Shown here piece by piece: positions 53,136-63,074 of a DNA stretch of 64,000 bases. The notes beneath the pieces are model-generated. The model saw only the letters and a list, made by a program, of their open reading frames with translations, was not told the DNA's origin and did no database searches. The DNA is from Oceanospirillaceae bacterium ASP10-02a (GTDB lineage: Bacteria > Pseudomonadota > Gammaproteobacteria > Pseudomonadales > Balneatricaceae). The stretch lies in contig CAJIZL010000003.1 in NCBI GenBank assembly GCA_905182035.1, forward strand, positions 1-64,000, read 5' to 3'. The position numbers and the translations under genes were made by a program. Every line of letters starts with the position of its first letter. Within the stretch, counting starts at the first letter, position 1.

Positions 53136-56100
53136 GACGCGGATTCCTTTTGCTGGTCTAAGTCTAACAGCAAATCTTGTAAGGCCTGTTGATGTGCGCC
53201 TGGTTGTTGCCACATTCCACGCTGGCAAGCTTCTAACAGTCGTTCGGTCATCTCTTCTAAGGCGGCAGGGTTATTGTCGCGCATAAATTGTTGGTTATTG
53301 GCTTCAAAAATTAGAGCATCACTGACCTGTTGATATTGGTAATCAGCAATTAAATCCGTGGTGGCATCGTAAGCAAATAGATAGTCGACACTCGCCGCCA
53401 TTTCAAAAGCACCCTTGTATCCGTGGCGTTGCATGGCGCTAATCCATTTAGGGTTGAGCACACGAGAGCGCAGTACACGATTTAGCTCCTCTTTAAGAGT
53501 ACGAATTTTGGGTACGCTAGGGTTACTGTGATCACTATGGTACACCGCAGGGGCTTGGCCACTAAGGCTGGTGACTGCGTTAGTCATGCCGCCTTGAAAC
53601 TGGTAGTAGTCATCGGAATCCAATAGGTCGTGTTCGCGGTTGTCTTGGTTTTGCACCACCACCTCTAACTGACTCAAGCGGTGTTTAAAATCCTCATGGG
53701 CTGCCACACCATCACCTGTTTGATTGCCATAGGCGTAGCCACCCCAGTTGAGGTACGCGTCGGCAAGGTCCACGCGTTCAGCCCAACAACGTTCATCTAT
53801 AAGGCCCTGTAATCCTGCACCATAGGCACCAGGTTTACTACCATAAACACGATAGCTGGCTTGACGTTTAGCGTCGGCAGCGCTGACGCCTTGAGCCTCT
53901 AGTTCTGCTTGTCGCTGTTCAACATTTTGGCGTATAGTATTGCCGTTATTGGCGCTGGAACCTGGCTCATCAAAGGTGGCTAGGGCCTGCACAGCAGCAT
54001 CATATAACTTCATGACATTAGGGAAAGCATCACGAAAAAACCCAGATACGCGCAGGGTAACGTCCACACGGGGACGGCCTAATTGCATGGCAGGAATGAT
54101 TTCAAAATCGGTTACCCGCTGCGAGCCAGGAGCCCAAATAGGCTTGATACCCATTAAGGCAAACGCTTGGGCAATGTCATCGCCGCCGGTGCGCATGGTG
54201 GCGGTGCCCCAAACAGATAAACCAAGTTGGGTAGGGTAGTCGCCGTGCTCTTGTAAGTGCCGTTCAATAAGGGCTTGGGCTGAGCGTTGGCCTAAAGCCC
54301 ATGCTGCTGCAGACGGTACACTACGGTTGTCTAAAGAAAAGAAATTACGCCCTGTAGGTAAGGTATCTAAACGGCCCCGTGTAGGTGCGCCACTAGGGCC
54401 AGGCTCTACGGCTTGGCCTGCTAAGCCTTGAATAAGGGCTTGGGTTTCGCGCACAGCGCTGTCTTCTAAAGCGACTAAAATTGTGTTTTTAGCGTAGGCT
54501 AATTGTTGGCTTATACGTGGGAGGGTTGTCGTTAAAATTCTTATTTCATTGTTCTTTGGAGAAAGTAAGTACTCATTAACTAAGCTTAGTGCTAATAATT
54601 CAAGGCGCTCTCTTGTGTCCATGCTGGAACGCCATACGCCGTCACCTTGCTGAGCTAACAACTGAGGTTTAGCACCAAGCCAAGGGCTAACCTCGGTGGC
54701 TAAAGGGTTGTAATCCTTGAGGCCTAGATCAAGGGCAAGGTTGTGTAAAATGCCACACTCTTCGTTGGCTTCGCCGCGGGGTAAACGCAGCAGCGCTACA
54801 ATGGTTTCGCTGAGCTCGTCATCTTCAGGCAACTGACCCAAAACGTGCAAACCGTTACGAATTTGAGCTTCTTTAATGTCGCACAAATAGGTATCAAGCT
54901 CGGCAAGCATTTCGTTTTCGGTGGTGTTGGCCGTTAACCCCAGTTCTTGTTTAACATTACTGCTAGCCAGGGTGGCAACAATTTGTTCCCTTAGCCATAA
55001 TTCACGCCCCGTATCTAAACCTGCGGCTTGATAAAGTTCGTCCACTAGGGTTTCTAAATCTGCAAGTTCGCCATAGGTTTCAGCGCGGGCCATGGGGGGC
55101 ATTAAGTGATCAATGATCACCCCCTGCGCGCGACGTTTAGCTTGGGCACCTTCGCCTGGATCATTAACTATAAATGGGTAAAAATGAGGCATGGGGCCGA
55201 GGGCCACATCGGGCCAGCATTCATCACTTAACGCCACACCTTTGCCGGGCAGCCATTCGAGGTTGCCGTGTTTACCAAGATGGATTACAGCGTCTACTTG
55301 GTAAACATGCCTCAACCAAAAATAGAAGGCCAAATAACTGTGGGGTGGTACTAGGTCTGGGTCGTGGTAGTTGGCCGTTAAATCTAGGTTATAACCCCGT
55401 GCTGGCTGAATGCCCACAAAGGTTTCACCTAAGCGTAAGCCCGCTAACATAATGCGTCCTTGGCGGTATTTAGGATCTTGCTCTGGGCTACCCCAACGTT
55501 GCCATACGGCTTGTTGGCAGGCCTCGGGTAGCTGAGAGAAATGTTCTAAGTATGCAGCGGCGTCTAAACTTTGCCAACAAGGCAGATGATGCAAGGTATT
55601 GGGGTTGTTAGTGACAGATTCCAATAGGGTTTCAATTAAAGCATTACCATTTTCCGGTACCGTATCAATGGCGTAACCTGCATCTTGCATAGCTTGTAAT
55701 ACGTTAATGGCTGATTGTGGCGTATCTAAGCCTACGCCATTACCAATACGGCCATCTTTGGTGGGATAGTTTGCAAGTATGAGGGCAATACGTTTGTCGT
55801 TATTAGCCTTATGACCAAGGCTACAATAACCCTTAGCAAGGCGAGCTACAAACTGTGCTCTTTCTGGCTCTAGTTCGTACCCCACAAGGTTTATTTGGCA
55901 TAGTTTACTGTAGTAACCCATGGACTTAAAGCTGATAGCACGAGTGAGTACATGGCCATCCATCTCTGGCAATACCACTTGCATGGCAATATCGCGGGAT
56001 CTTAAACCTTGTTTATGCTCACGCCACGCCTCATTGGTGGTGGAGGACAGCACCAGTTGTAAAACTGGGATGTCGCCTTCAATAGGCAAGTTGAATTGTG

Positions 56101-57007
56101 TTGGCGCGGAGCTAAGACTTGGCGCGTCTACCTTGTTGCTGGCAAATCCCAAGCTGCTTAATACCAGCTTAGTGTTTGACTGTTTTAAAGTGTGGTTTAC
56201 CAAGGCCAAGGCTTGGGGGTCTTTAAGTGAGGTAATAGCAAGGGCGATAGGGTTCATACCCTGCTCAACCAAGCTGGCCATTAAGCCATCAAACATGCGG
56301 GTATTACCACTTTGTAAATGGCTGCGATAAAACAATAGTGCTACCACGGGTGCGTGTTGCACACCCTGTGTAATAGTCTGCTTTTGCCAACCCATTAAGC
56401 TAGCTTGGGCTACGCCTGGCTGATAAATCAACGCTTGGGGCAGCTCAGCTGGTGGTTGCCATTGGGGCTGGCCGGCCTGTAAAGCTGATGTTGGATTTTT
56501 GTTTATTGGTATATTTTGGTTTAGCTCTTGTAGTAAATAGCGCAGCAAGTTAATGCCGTTACTCACACCACCTTGGCGTAAGTACTGCCATACAAGTTGG
56601 CACGAAGCAGGCTCACAGGAACTAGCTAGTGTTAGCTCAGGGTCCGGGGCATCGTCCCCAGGCACCAATATAAGGTGACGGTTAGGTTTGGCCTGCTGCC
56701 ACGCTTGAAGACGTTGAAAACCATAATTCCAATAGCTCGCGCCACCTAGCAATGACACCATAACTAATTCTGCTTGCTCCAACACCTTGTGCTCATAAAG
56801 GTCAAAAGCAGCAGGTTTTAGCAGGTGACTCCAATTTGCCAAACGGATGGATGGTAGCTCTTCACCGAGTTGTTCAGCTGCAGTGGCCAGCATAGCAAGG
56901 CTAGTATCGGCGGCAGCCAAGATCACTACTTTAGCAGGATCTTGACCTAGGTCGATGATGCCCTCTTCTTCAACAAAGCCACCAGGTTGGGCTGCGAGCA
57001 AATGCAT
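53132..57007 (-). CDS. cobN: Cobaltochelatase subunit CobN
   Basis: 1291 residues, the usual length of CobN. Typical segments are present: [41 protein letters not shown] and [23 protein letters not shown]. CobN is the large subunit of the ATP-dependent cobaltochelatase acting on hydrogenobyrinate a,c-diamide in the aerobic (late cobalt) pathway. The usual partners CobS and CobT are not in the window. It follows cobW by 9 bases, the common cobW-cobN pairing. Confidence 0.95.
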   Translation of the reverse strand: MHLLAAQPGGFVEEEGIIDLGQDPAKVVILAAADTSLAMLATAAEQLGEELPSIRLANWSHLLKPAAFDLYEHKVLEQAELVMVSLLGGASYWNYGFQRLQAWQQAKPNRHLILVPGDDAPDPELTLASSCEPASCQLVWQYLRQGGVSNGINLLRYLLQELNQNIPINKNPTSALQAGQPQWQPPAELPQALIYQPGVAQASLMGWQKQTITQGVQHAPVVALLFYRSHLQSGNTRMFDGLMASLVEQGMNPIALAITSLKDPQALALVNHTLKQSNTKLVLSSLGFASNKVDAPSLSSAPTQFNLPIEGDIPVLQLVLSSTTNEAWREHKQGLRSRDIAMQVVLPEMDGHVLTRAISFKSMGYYSKLCQINLVGYELEPERAQFVARLAKGYCSLGHKANNDKRIALILANYPTKDGRIGNGVGLDTPQSAINVLQAMQDAGYAIDTVPENGNALIETLLESVTNNPNTLHHLPCWQSLDAAAYLEHFSQLPEACQQAVWQRWGSPEQDPKYRQGRIMLAGLRLGETFVGIQPARGYNLDLTANYHDPDLVPPHSYLAFYFWLRHVYQVDAVIHLGKHGNLEWLPGKGVALSDECWPDVALGPMPHFYPFIVNDPGEGAQAKRRAQGVIIDHLMPPMARAETYGELADLETLVDELYQAAGLDTGRELWLREQIVATLASSNVKQELGLTANTTENEMLAELDTYLCDIKEAQIRNGLHVLGQLPEDDELSETIVALLRLPRGEANEECGILHNLALDLGLKDYNPLATEVSPWLGAKPQLLAQQGDGVWRSSMDTRERLELLALSLVNEYLLSPKNNEIRILTTTLPRISQQLAYAKNTILVALEDSAVRETQALIQGLAGQAVEPGPSGAPTRGRLDTLPTGRNFFSLDNRSVPSAAAWALGQRSAQALIERHLQEHGDYPTQLGLSVWGTATMRTGGDDIAQAFALMGIKPIWAPGSQRVTDFEIIPAMQLGRPRVDVTLRVSGFFRDAFPNVMKLYDAAVQALATFDEPGSSANNGNTIRQNVEQRQAELEAQGVSAADAKRQASYRVYGSKPGAYGAGLQGLIDERCWAERVDLADAYLNWGGYAYGNQTGDGVAAHEDFKHRLSQLEVVVQNQDNREHDLLDSDDYYQFQGGMTNAVTSLSGQAPAVYHSDHSNPSVPKIRTLKEELNRVLRSRVLNPKWISAMQRHGYKGAFEMAASVDYLFAYDATTDLIADYQYQQVSDALIFEANNQQFMRDNNPAALEEMTERLLEACQRGMWQQPGAHQQALQDLLLDLDQQKESAS

Positions 57008-57016
57008 GGTGAGTGG

Positions 57017-58120
57017 TTAAACCTCAGCGACTTTTAGAGCGCTAGTGAGTTCGTCAACATGTAAATGTTTGCCGATCATCACTAAGGAGGTACGGCGCGC
57101 TTCGTCGGTAGTCCACAAACGGTCAAAATGGCTTTCTAAGCGCTGACCAACGGCCTGAATCACTTGACGCATAGGTTTGTTAGGCAAGGCTGCAAAACCT
57201 TTAGCGCGGTATATTTGCTGGTTAGAAAGTAATTCCGCTAACGCTACCTGTAATTGCTCACCGTCAACTTCACCTAAATGAATGACGCAGGAGTCAAAGT
57301 GGTCATGGGCATGTTCGTGATGGCCACCATGGTCATGGTGATGATCGTGGTGAGTGTGTACAGCTTCAATACGGTCTTCTGCAGCAGCTTCTAAGCCCAT
57401 TACTAATTCGATAGACGCATCACTGGTACCGTCTTCCTTTTGGCCAATGTAAGCTGTCTTCACAGAGGTGGGTACTTTAGTGGCAATCACCTGCTCTACT
57501 TGGCTGCGCTCTTGGTCAGACAGAATATCGCTCTTGGACACGATGACTAGGTCTGCGGCACTCAATTGGTCATCAAGTAACTCGGCCAAATCAGGATCAT
57601 GGTTAAGGCTTTCATCGGCTAAACGTTGGGCTTGCACCTGTTCTGTATCGTGGGCAAAGCGGCCGGCAGCAACAGCTGGGCCATCAATCACGGTGATGAC
57701 CGCATCAACAGTGAAGTATTTCTTAATTTCTGGCCAGTTAAAGGCTTGTACCAGTGGCTTTGGTAACGCTAAGCCACTGGTTTCAATAAGAATGTGGTCA
57801 ATGTCATCACGACGCTTAACTAATTCTAACATTACCGGCAAGAACTCTTCTTCTACGGTGCAGCAAATGCAGCCGTTGGCTAGTTCGTAAATGCCCTGTT
57901 GAGTGCTGGATGGTGTTTCGCCATCGTCATCACAATCTAACGGGCAATTACGTAATAAATCAGCATCAATGTCTAGTTCGCCAAATTCGTTAACGATCAC
58001 GGCAATACGTTTAGGATCTTTACCGCCAGACACCTGACGCAATACATTAGACAATAAAGTGGTCTTGCCACTGCCTAGAAAACCGGTGACAACAGTAGCG
58101 GGGATTTTTTTCAGTTGCAT
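57017..58120 (-). CDS. cobW: CobW-type GTPase, cobalt chaperone
   Basis: 367 residues of the COG0523 G3E GTPase family. P-loop GFLGSGKTT (13-21), metal motif CICC (84-87), and switch residues with ETSGLALP; the late histidine-rich segment (255-274, about twelve His with Asp) precedes the CobW C-terminal domain. It likely delivers Co2+ to CobN. It is the first gene of the operon cobW-cobN-cobQ-cbiB-cobC-cysG. AAGG lies about 10 bases upstream of the start. No cobalamin riboswitch was found in its leader. Confidence 0.92.
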   Translation of the reverse strand: MQLKKIPATVVTGFLGSGKTTLLSNVLRQVSGGKDPKRIAVIVNEFGELDIDADLLRNCPLDCDDDGETPSSTQQGIYELANGCICCTVEEEFLPVMLELVKRRDDIDHILIETSGLALPKPLVQAFNWPEIKKYFTVDAVITVIDGPAVAAGRFAHDTEQVQAQRLADESLNHDPDLAELLDDQLSAADLVIVSKSDILSDQERSQVEQVIATKVPTSVKTAYIGQKEDGTSDASIELVMGLEAAAEDRIEAVHTHHDHHHDHGGHHEHAHDHFDSCVIHLGEVDGEQLQVALAELLSNQQIYRAKGFAALPNKPMRQVIQAVGQRLESHFDRLWTTDEARRTSLVMIGKHLHVDELTSALKVAEV

Positions 58121-58380
58121 GGGATAACCTTGTGCTTAATTGGGTGCTAAAAGGGTGTAGGAAATTGCCGTCATTTTGTCACAAAAAGCCACTAAAATCA
58201 GCCTTCTCTGGGCATAAACTATCCATAACGCGACGCTTTTTTCAAGTGGGTAGAGCTGCTTGAGCAGTTCTCATGATCCAAGTACACATAGGCTGCTGGT
58301 TAGGAGCGTAAGTACAGGGCCATGGCATTATAACGAAAGTATGCAAGCATCTGATTAACATAGTATTTAATGAATTATAT
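58121..58380. other. Intergenic region upstream of cobW
   Basis: 260 AT-rich bases with the cobW promoter. I looked for a B12 box on the minus strand and saw none. No RNA gene recognised. Confidence 0.45.
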
Positions 58381-58542
58381 ATGAAGAAAGTTCAACTCAC
58401 TTCAGGCGAATATAATTTGCCTAGTAGAGCCGTGGCGCAACGTCTTGGTATGACCTTGAAAGGCATAGTCACCAATACTGAGAAGCGTAATGGACGTATT
58501 ATGGATCATACAGTTAATGGTTTATTTAAGGAGTCCCAATGA
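58381..58542 (+). CDS. Short open frame, possibly the surviving start of a truncated operon
   Basis: 53 codons from an ATG, without a clear ribosome site. Residues 14-31 (PSRAVAQRLGMTLKGIVT) look like a helix-turn-helix. Its stop overlaps an ATG as ATGA, preceded by a good AAGGAG, but that second frame (58539-58556) ends after five codons inside the 3' end of the MFS gene. This is what one expects of an operon cut off by rearrangement. It could also be chance. Confidence 0.3.
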   Translation: MKKVQLTSGEYNLPSRAVAQRLGMTLKGIVTNTEKRNGRIMDHTVNGLFKESQ

Positions 58543-58552
58543 GCTTTCGAGC

Positions 58553-59794
58553 CTAGCTAGACACACCACCGCCAGCTTTGGGCTTACCAAAACCAAACCG
58601 TACCCAGTGCATCACCAACATAGACAGCAGTGAGCAAACAGCCATGCCCAAGGCCACTGGGAAAATATTTGTATCTAGCGACATGCCAATCAAACCCCCA
58701 ATAGGAATGGAAATGAACATTGATCCAGCACCAACTACAGAAGCGCCCATCCCAGCTACCTGACCCAAAGGTTCCATGGCCAACGCGTTGAGATTGCCAA
58801 ACTGAAAACCAATGCCAGAAAAAATCACAAACAAAAAAGCCATTGTGTGCATTAGTGGTGGTACACCAGCGTAAAACTGGGCATACAGGTACAGACCTAA
58901 AGAACCCATGAAAACCAATACGTTAGTTAGTTGTACCAGCCTAAACATGCCCCAACGTATGACCAGTTTAGCGTTGAGGTAGGAAGAAATTAAGTTAGGA
59001 AATACCAAGGCGCCAAAATATAGAGGGAAGGCATCTCCCACGTCGTAAATTTTCTGGAATAGCCACTGGCTGGAGCTTAAATATCCCAAAAAACCACCAA
59101 ATACCAAACCACTGACTAAAGTATACCCCGCCGCAATACGGTTGCTTAGTACAAGGACAAATGCCTCCCACAGCACTTTAGGGTGAATGGAGCGGCGTTT
59201 TTCGTGGGTTAGTGTTTCGTCAAGCCGCAGCCAAGTCCAGATGCACAACAACACCGCCAAGATAATGTACATGGCAAAAATGGTTTGCCAGGGCCCAAAC
59301 CAAAGCAATACTTGCCCTAGCATAGGTGCACAAATGGGCACTATCATAAATATTGCGCCAGACAGAGACATGATACGCGCCATGGCCCGGCCGCTAAAAC
59401 AATCTCTCGCTATGGCCGACACCATAATGCGTGGCCCAGATGCGCCTATACCCTGTAAAAAACGGCCTATAAGCACCATCTCTAAAGATTGTGCAGACAT
59501 CGCCAATATACAGCCCAGTATAAAGAAGGCAAAACCCACGTAAATTCCAGGTAATCGTCCTACACGATCAGAGACAGGGCCATATATGAGTTGGCCTATG
59601 GCAAAGCCAGCAAACAGGCTGGTGATGACCAATTGAATTTCACTTCCGCCGACGCTAAATTCCTGCGCCATAAAACCCAATGCAGGCAACACCGCGTCGA
59701 TGGACAAAGCCACCACAGACATCAATGATGCCATGAGGAAAATGAATTCAACCATGCCAATACGTATCATTGTTGTGGAGGGCTGGTTAGACAT
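58553..59794 (-). CDS. MFS drug/metabolite exporter, Bcr/CflA type
   Basis: 413 residues, twelve helices. The loop 2-3 motif GPVSDRVGRLPGIYVG and the antiporter-like segment RFLQGIGASGPRIMVSAIARDCFSG in helices 4-5 mark the Bcr/CflA subfamily of proton-driven exporters. It sits between two cobalamin operons, but no B12 role is implied by sequence. It has its own 107-base upstream gap to cobM. Confidence 0.88.
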   Translation of the reverse strand: MSNQPSTTMIRIGMVEFIFLMASLMSVVALSIDAVLPALGFMAQEFSVGGSEIQLVITSLFAGFAIGQLIYGPVSDRVGRLPGIYVGFAFFILGCILAMSAQSLEMVLIGRFLQGIGASGPRIMVSAIARDCFSGRAMARIMSLSGAIFMIVPICAPMLGQVLLWFGPWQTIFAMYIILAVLLCIWTWLRLDETLTHEKRRSIHPKVLWEAFVLVLSNRIAAGYTLVSGLVFGGFLGYLSSSQWLFQKIYDVGDAFPLYFGALVFPNLISSYLNAKLVIRWGMFRLVQLTNVLVFMGSLGLYLYAQFYAGVPPLMHTMAFLFVIFSGIGFQFGNLNALAMEPLGQVAGMGASVVGAGSMFISIPIGGLIGMSLDTNIFPVALGMAVCSLLSMLVMHWVRFGFGKPKAGGGVSS

Positions 59795-59833
59795 AACGTT
59801 GCATACGAAACAATAGGGTTAAATATAATAACG

Positions 59834-59856
59834 AAAAACCCCCTTCATAGGTTTTT
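59834..59856 (-). terminator. Possible terminator after cobM
   Basis: A 7-bp stem AAAAACC / GGTTTTT with a 9-nt loop between the cobM stop and the MFS gene. On the minus strand the 3' arm supplies GGTTTTT. It probably ends the cobL-cobM operon, though the stem is AT-rich. Confidence 0.4.
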
Positions 59857-59901
59857 TACTTCACGAAGAGGCCGTTGATCTGTTTTTTGAAGGCTCTTTA
59901 A

Positions 59902-60678
59902 TTAACCTACCTTTTTATTATGATCTTTCTTGCGGTAAATATGGGCTTTGTTTTCATCATATAGGTATGAATCATCAAAGTTTTCAGCGTCTAACACATG
60001 GCCGACTAGGATCAATGCGGTGCGGGTAAATTTCTTCGCGCGCACTTTAGCTACTATATTACCTAGGGTGCCTGTCACCTTGTCTTGGTCTGGCCAGCTG
60101 GTGCGGTAACACACGGCCACTGGGCAGTCTTCGCCATAAAAAGGTAGTAGGTCTTCCACAATTTTGTGAATACGAGTGACGCCCAAGTGTATAGCTAAGG
60201 TAGCACCTGTGGCGGCCAGTGCTGGCAAACGCTCACGCTCTGGAAAGGGGGTTTTGCCTTCGTAGCGGGTCAGAATGACAGTTTGTGAAATGCCAGACAA
60301 AGTAAGCTCTTTGCCCAGCCATGCGGCCGAGGCAGAATAGGCGGTTACACCTGGGATGATTTCGTAATCAATATCCAATGTTTCTAGGCGGCGCATTTGC
60401 TCGCCAGTTGCACCATACAAAGAAGGGTCCCCAGAGTGTACGCGGGCCACATGCTGGCCTTTGGCGTGTGCATTGGCCATTAGCTCTACCTGAGCATCCA
60501 GTGCTAAGGCGGCAGTGTCTATTACTAGGGCGCCGCGTGAACGAGCCGTCTCCATATTTTCATCTGGGATCAATGATCCTGCAAAAAGCACCACGGGTGC
60601 CGCATCTAATAGGCGCTGACCTTTGATGGTCATTAGCTCTGGATCACCTGGGCCTGAACCAATAAAATATACCGTCAT
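59902..60678 (-). CDS. cobM: Precorrin-4 C11-methyltransferase
   Basis: 258 residues of the SAM-dependent tetrapyrrole methyltransferase family. The N-terminal VYFIGSGPGDPELMTIKGQRLL and HSGDPSLYGATGEQMR near residue 80-96 are the CobM/CbiF marks. It methylates C11 of precorrin-4. Last gene of the second B12 operon, 54 bases after cobJ. Confidence 0.92.
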   Translation of the reverse strand: MTVYFIGSGPGDPELMTIKGQRLLDAAPVVLFAGSLIPDENMETARSRGALVIDTAALALDAQVELMANAHAKGQHVARVHSGDPSLYGATGEQMRRLETLDIDYEIIPGVTAYSASAAWLGKELTLSGISQTVILTRYEGKTPFPERERLPALAATGATLAIHLGVTRIHKIVEDLLPFYGEDCPVAVCYRTSWPDQDKVTGTLGNIVAKVRAKKFTRTALILVGHVLDAENFDDSYLYDENKAHIYRKKDHNKKVG

Positions 60679-60732
60679 GATTTTGTCCTGTGTTGTGCCA
60701 AAAGTTGTAATTAAAGCTTTTATAGATTTTGC

Positions 60733-61509
60733 TTAAAGTTTCTTTTTATAACCACGTGGAGTGTAAACCCACTCTTTGGTGCCATTAACAATATGGCGTG
60801 ATTCGCTGTTACCAACGGAGACAAGGGTGAACATATCCACGTCTTTGGCATCTAATTCACCCAAACGAATAATATGGATGCTTTCGTCTGGGCGCGTGAG
60901 CTGCCGGCCAATTAATACGGGTGTGGCAGCTGGGCGGTGCTGCAATAAAATGTCACGGGCCTTGTTGAGCTGCCAGTCACGCTTTTTAGATACTGGGTTG
61001 TAGAAAGACACGACAAAATCCCCTTCGCCAGCTTTCTCAATACGCTTAAGAATGGTTTCCCAAGGTGTGAGTAAATCTGACAAAGAAATAGTGCAAAAGT
61101 CATGGCCTAACATAGCGCCTACTCGGCTCGCACCAGCTTGCATGGCAGAAATACCCGGAATAACTTCCAATTCTACATCTAACCATTCTGGGTGACTCTC
61201 TTTACCCTCTAACTGCATATCGAGTAGTTCAAATACCAAGGTCGCCATGGCATAAATGCCAATATCACCACTAGAGATGAGTGAGGTCGTCTTGCCGCTG
61301 GCAGCCAAATTTAACGCTAAACGTGCCCGACCAATTTCTTCGCCTAGGGGTAAGTCATGATGTTGTTTGCCATCACATACATCACCTAAAATGTCTAGGT
61401 AAAGGCCATATGCAACTAGGTCTGTACTGACAGCAATAGCAGCATGAGCGCGAGGTGCCACTAACTGTGAATCACCGGGGCCAGTGCTGACGATAAATAA
61501 TTTGCTCAT
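60733..61509 (-). CDS. cobJ: Precorrin-3B C17-methyltransferase
   Basis: 258 residues of the same methyltransferase family: start LFIVSTGPGDSQLVAPRA, then SSGDIGIYAMATLVFELL and FVVSFYNPVSKKRDWQL, all typical of CobJ/CbiH. It methylates C17 and drives ring contraction. The CobG/CobZ mono-oxygenase needed before it in the aerobic route is not in the window. Confidence 0.92.
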   Translation of the reverse strand: MSKLFIVSTGPGDSQLVAPRAHAAIAVSTDLVAYGLYLDILGDVCDGKQHHDLPLGEEIGRARLALNLAASGKTTSLISSGDIGIYAMATLVFELLDMQLEGKESHPEWLDVELEVIPGISAMQAGASRVGAMLGHDFCTISLSDLLTPWETILKRIEKAGEGDFVVSFYNPVSKKRDWQLNKARDILLQHRPAATPVLIGRQLTRPDESIHIIRLGELDAKDVDMFTLVSVGNSESRHIVNGTKEWVYTPRGYKKKL

Positions 61510-61542
61510 GTTAATCTCGTGCTTATTAAATAGGTTTTAGGA

Positions 61543-62346
61543 TTAATCTTGTTCGCCAATTGAACCAGTGCCGGGCGGAAAAGCTCGGGCTATGGCACAA
61601 GTCGCTTTAGGTGTTTTTAGTTTGGCTTGTAGCAGCTCTGCTTCATTGCCGGTGGCTTGTTGAGCCGACCAGAGCGCAGCAGATTCCGCCACCCCATACA
61701 CACCTATAGTGTCGTATACGTACTGTGAAGGGTTAATGAGTTGGTCATTTACTGCGGCCAAAATCTGAGCGGAATAAGTTTGAAAACTTTTGCCAAGGCT
61801 TTGAGCCAAGTCGATAAGGCCCTGTTCATCGGCTTTAATGTCAATGCTATTTATGCTGACAATGTCGTTAATAGTGAGGCCTTGTTGGGACAAGCATTGG
61901 TTTAAAAAATCCAACAAGTGCTCTTGGCTGCAACCGCGCTCACAACCCATACCCACGGTATAAACTGGCTGCAGGTATGGCTGAGCAGTCGTCATGACTA
62001 ACTGTGCATTGAGCAGATCGCTTACTTGGCGGCCCCATTCGTTAGCGCCACCTTCATGGCCAGATAACAATGGAATGACAAACTGGCCTTGTTCGTCGAG
62101 CACCAACACGGCAGGATCGCGGTATTTATCTAACAATACTGGCGCCAAAGTACGTACTGCAATACCTGTGGCACAGATTAAAATAAGCCGTTCGCCGTGT
62201 GTAAAAGCCCCTTGGATGGTCTCCGCAAAAGGCTGAGGTTTAAGCTCAAATGAAACTGAGGCATTTGAATCCTTAGCTAATAGCAGCACTTTTAAACGTT
62301 CACCTAGGCGTGCTCCAGCATCTGTTAAGGCAAAAATGCGGATCAC
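61543..62346 (-). CDS. cbiG: CbiG/CobE-type cobalamin biosynthesis protein (short form)
   Basis: 267 residues with a GTG start overlapping the cobI stop (GTGA). The N-terminal CbiG domain (about 1-115, with LICATGIAVRTLAPVL and LLSGHEGGANEW) is joined to the C-terminal CobE/CbiG_C domain (from about 125: VYTVGMGCERGCSQEHLL, ending AFPPGTGSIG). The middle CbiG domain of full-length proteins is missing. CbiG opens the lactone ring and releases acetaldehyde in the anaerobic route; CobE has an unclear role in the aerobic route. Confidence 0.85.
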   Translation of the reverse strand: MIRIFALTDAGARLGERLKVLLLAKDSNASVSFELKPQPFAETIQGAFTHGERLILICATGIAVRTLAPVLLDKYRDPAVLVLDEQGQFVIPLLSGHEGGANEWGRQVSDLLNAQLVMTTAQPYLQPVYTVGMGCERGCSQEHLLDFLNQCLSQQGLTINDIVSINSIDIKADEQGLIDLAQSLGKSFQTYSAQILAAVNDQLINPSQYVYDTIGVYGVAESAALWSAQQATGNEAELLQAKLKTPKATCAIARAFPPGTGSIGEQD

Positions 62347-63074
62347 GAATTACGCTCCTGCCTAAGCACTACAAACAACGAAAAGTATGGGCCTGCTTGG
62401 TTAGCTAATTGTGCCACATCGGTTAAAATTTCTTCGTTTTCACGGCCAATATAGGCAAGGTAATTGGCATCTGCCGTGCGTCCAGCTTTATCAAGTATAG
62501 CAAGGATGCGGGGTCTAGCTCGGCCAGCCTTCATAATCACCACACTGTCGTGGCTAATAAGTGCCTGCTCTAATTGAGCATCGGTGTGGCGCCCGCTCAT
62601 GACCACAAAGGATTCTTGTAATAGAGTAAGGGGTTGTTGTAGGGCAGATGCTGCTCCGTTTACGGAGGAAACCCCAGGCACTACAAAGCACTCATGGGCA
62701 TCACTTAAGCGCTCAAGCAGGTAACTAAAAGAGCCAAAGAATAGTGGGTCACCTTCACACAAAAAAACTACAGACTTACCCGTTTTTATTTGTTCGGTAA
62801 TTTTCTTGGCACCCAAATCGTACGCAGCATTAGCAGCCGTTCGATCTGTGCTCATGGGCATAGGAATGGCTATTTCTGTTGCAGGCTCGTTGCGGCTAGC
62901 AATGCTAATGTGCGCAATATCACAGGCTTGTGAAGTGCCAACTTGATTAGCTAAATAACAAATTACATCGGCAGATTGAATAAGGTGGTGGGCCTTTAAG
63001 GTGATTAATAAAGGATCCCCTGGGCCAACACCTACGCCATAAAATACACCAGCTTGGGCGTGAAAGTTATGCAT
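62343..63074 (-). CDS. cobI: Precorrin-2 C20-methyltransferase
   Basis: 243 residues. Start FYGVGVGPGDPLLITLKAHHLI and FLCEGDPLFFGSFSYL near residue 100 are CobI/CbiL signatures. It uses SAM to make precorrin-3A from the precorrin-2 supplied by CysG. It overlaps the cobL stop as TAATG and the cbiG start by 4 bases. Confidence 0.93.
   Translation of the reverse strand: MHNFHAQAGVFYGVGVGPGDPLLITLKAHHLIQSADVICYLANQVGTSQACDIAHISIASRNEPATEIAIPMPMSTDRTAANAAYDLGAKKITEQIKTGKSVVFLCEGDPLFFGSFSYLLERLSDAHECFVVPGVSSVNGAASALQQPLTLLQESFVVMSGRHTDAQLEQALISHDSVVIMKAGRARPRILAILDKAGRTADANYLAYIGRENEEILTDVAQLANQAGPYFSLFVVLRQERNS

Noticed and set aside
58121..58380. Second cobalamin riboswitch upstream of cobW
   Set aside because: No B12 box or other aptamer elements were found on the minus strand.
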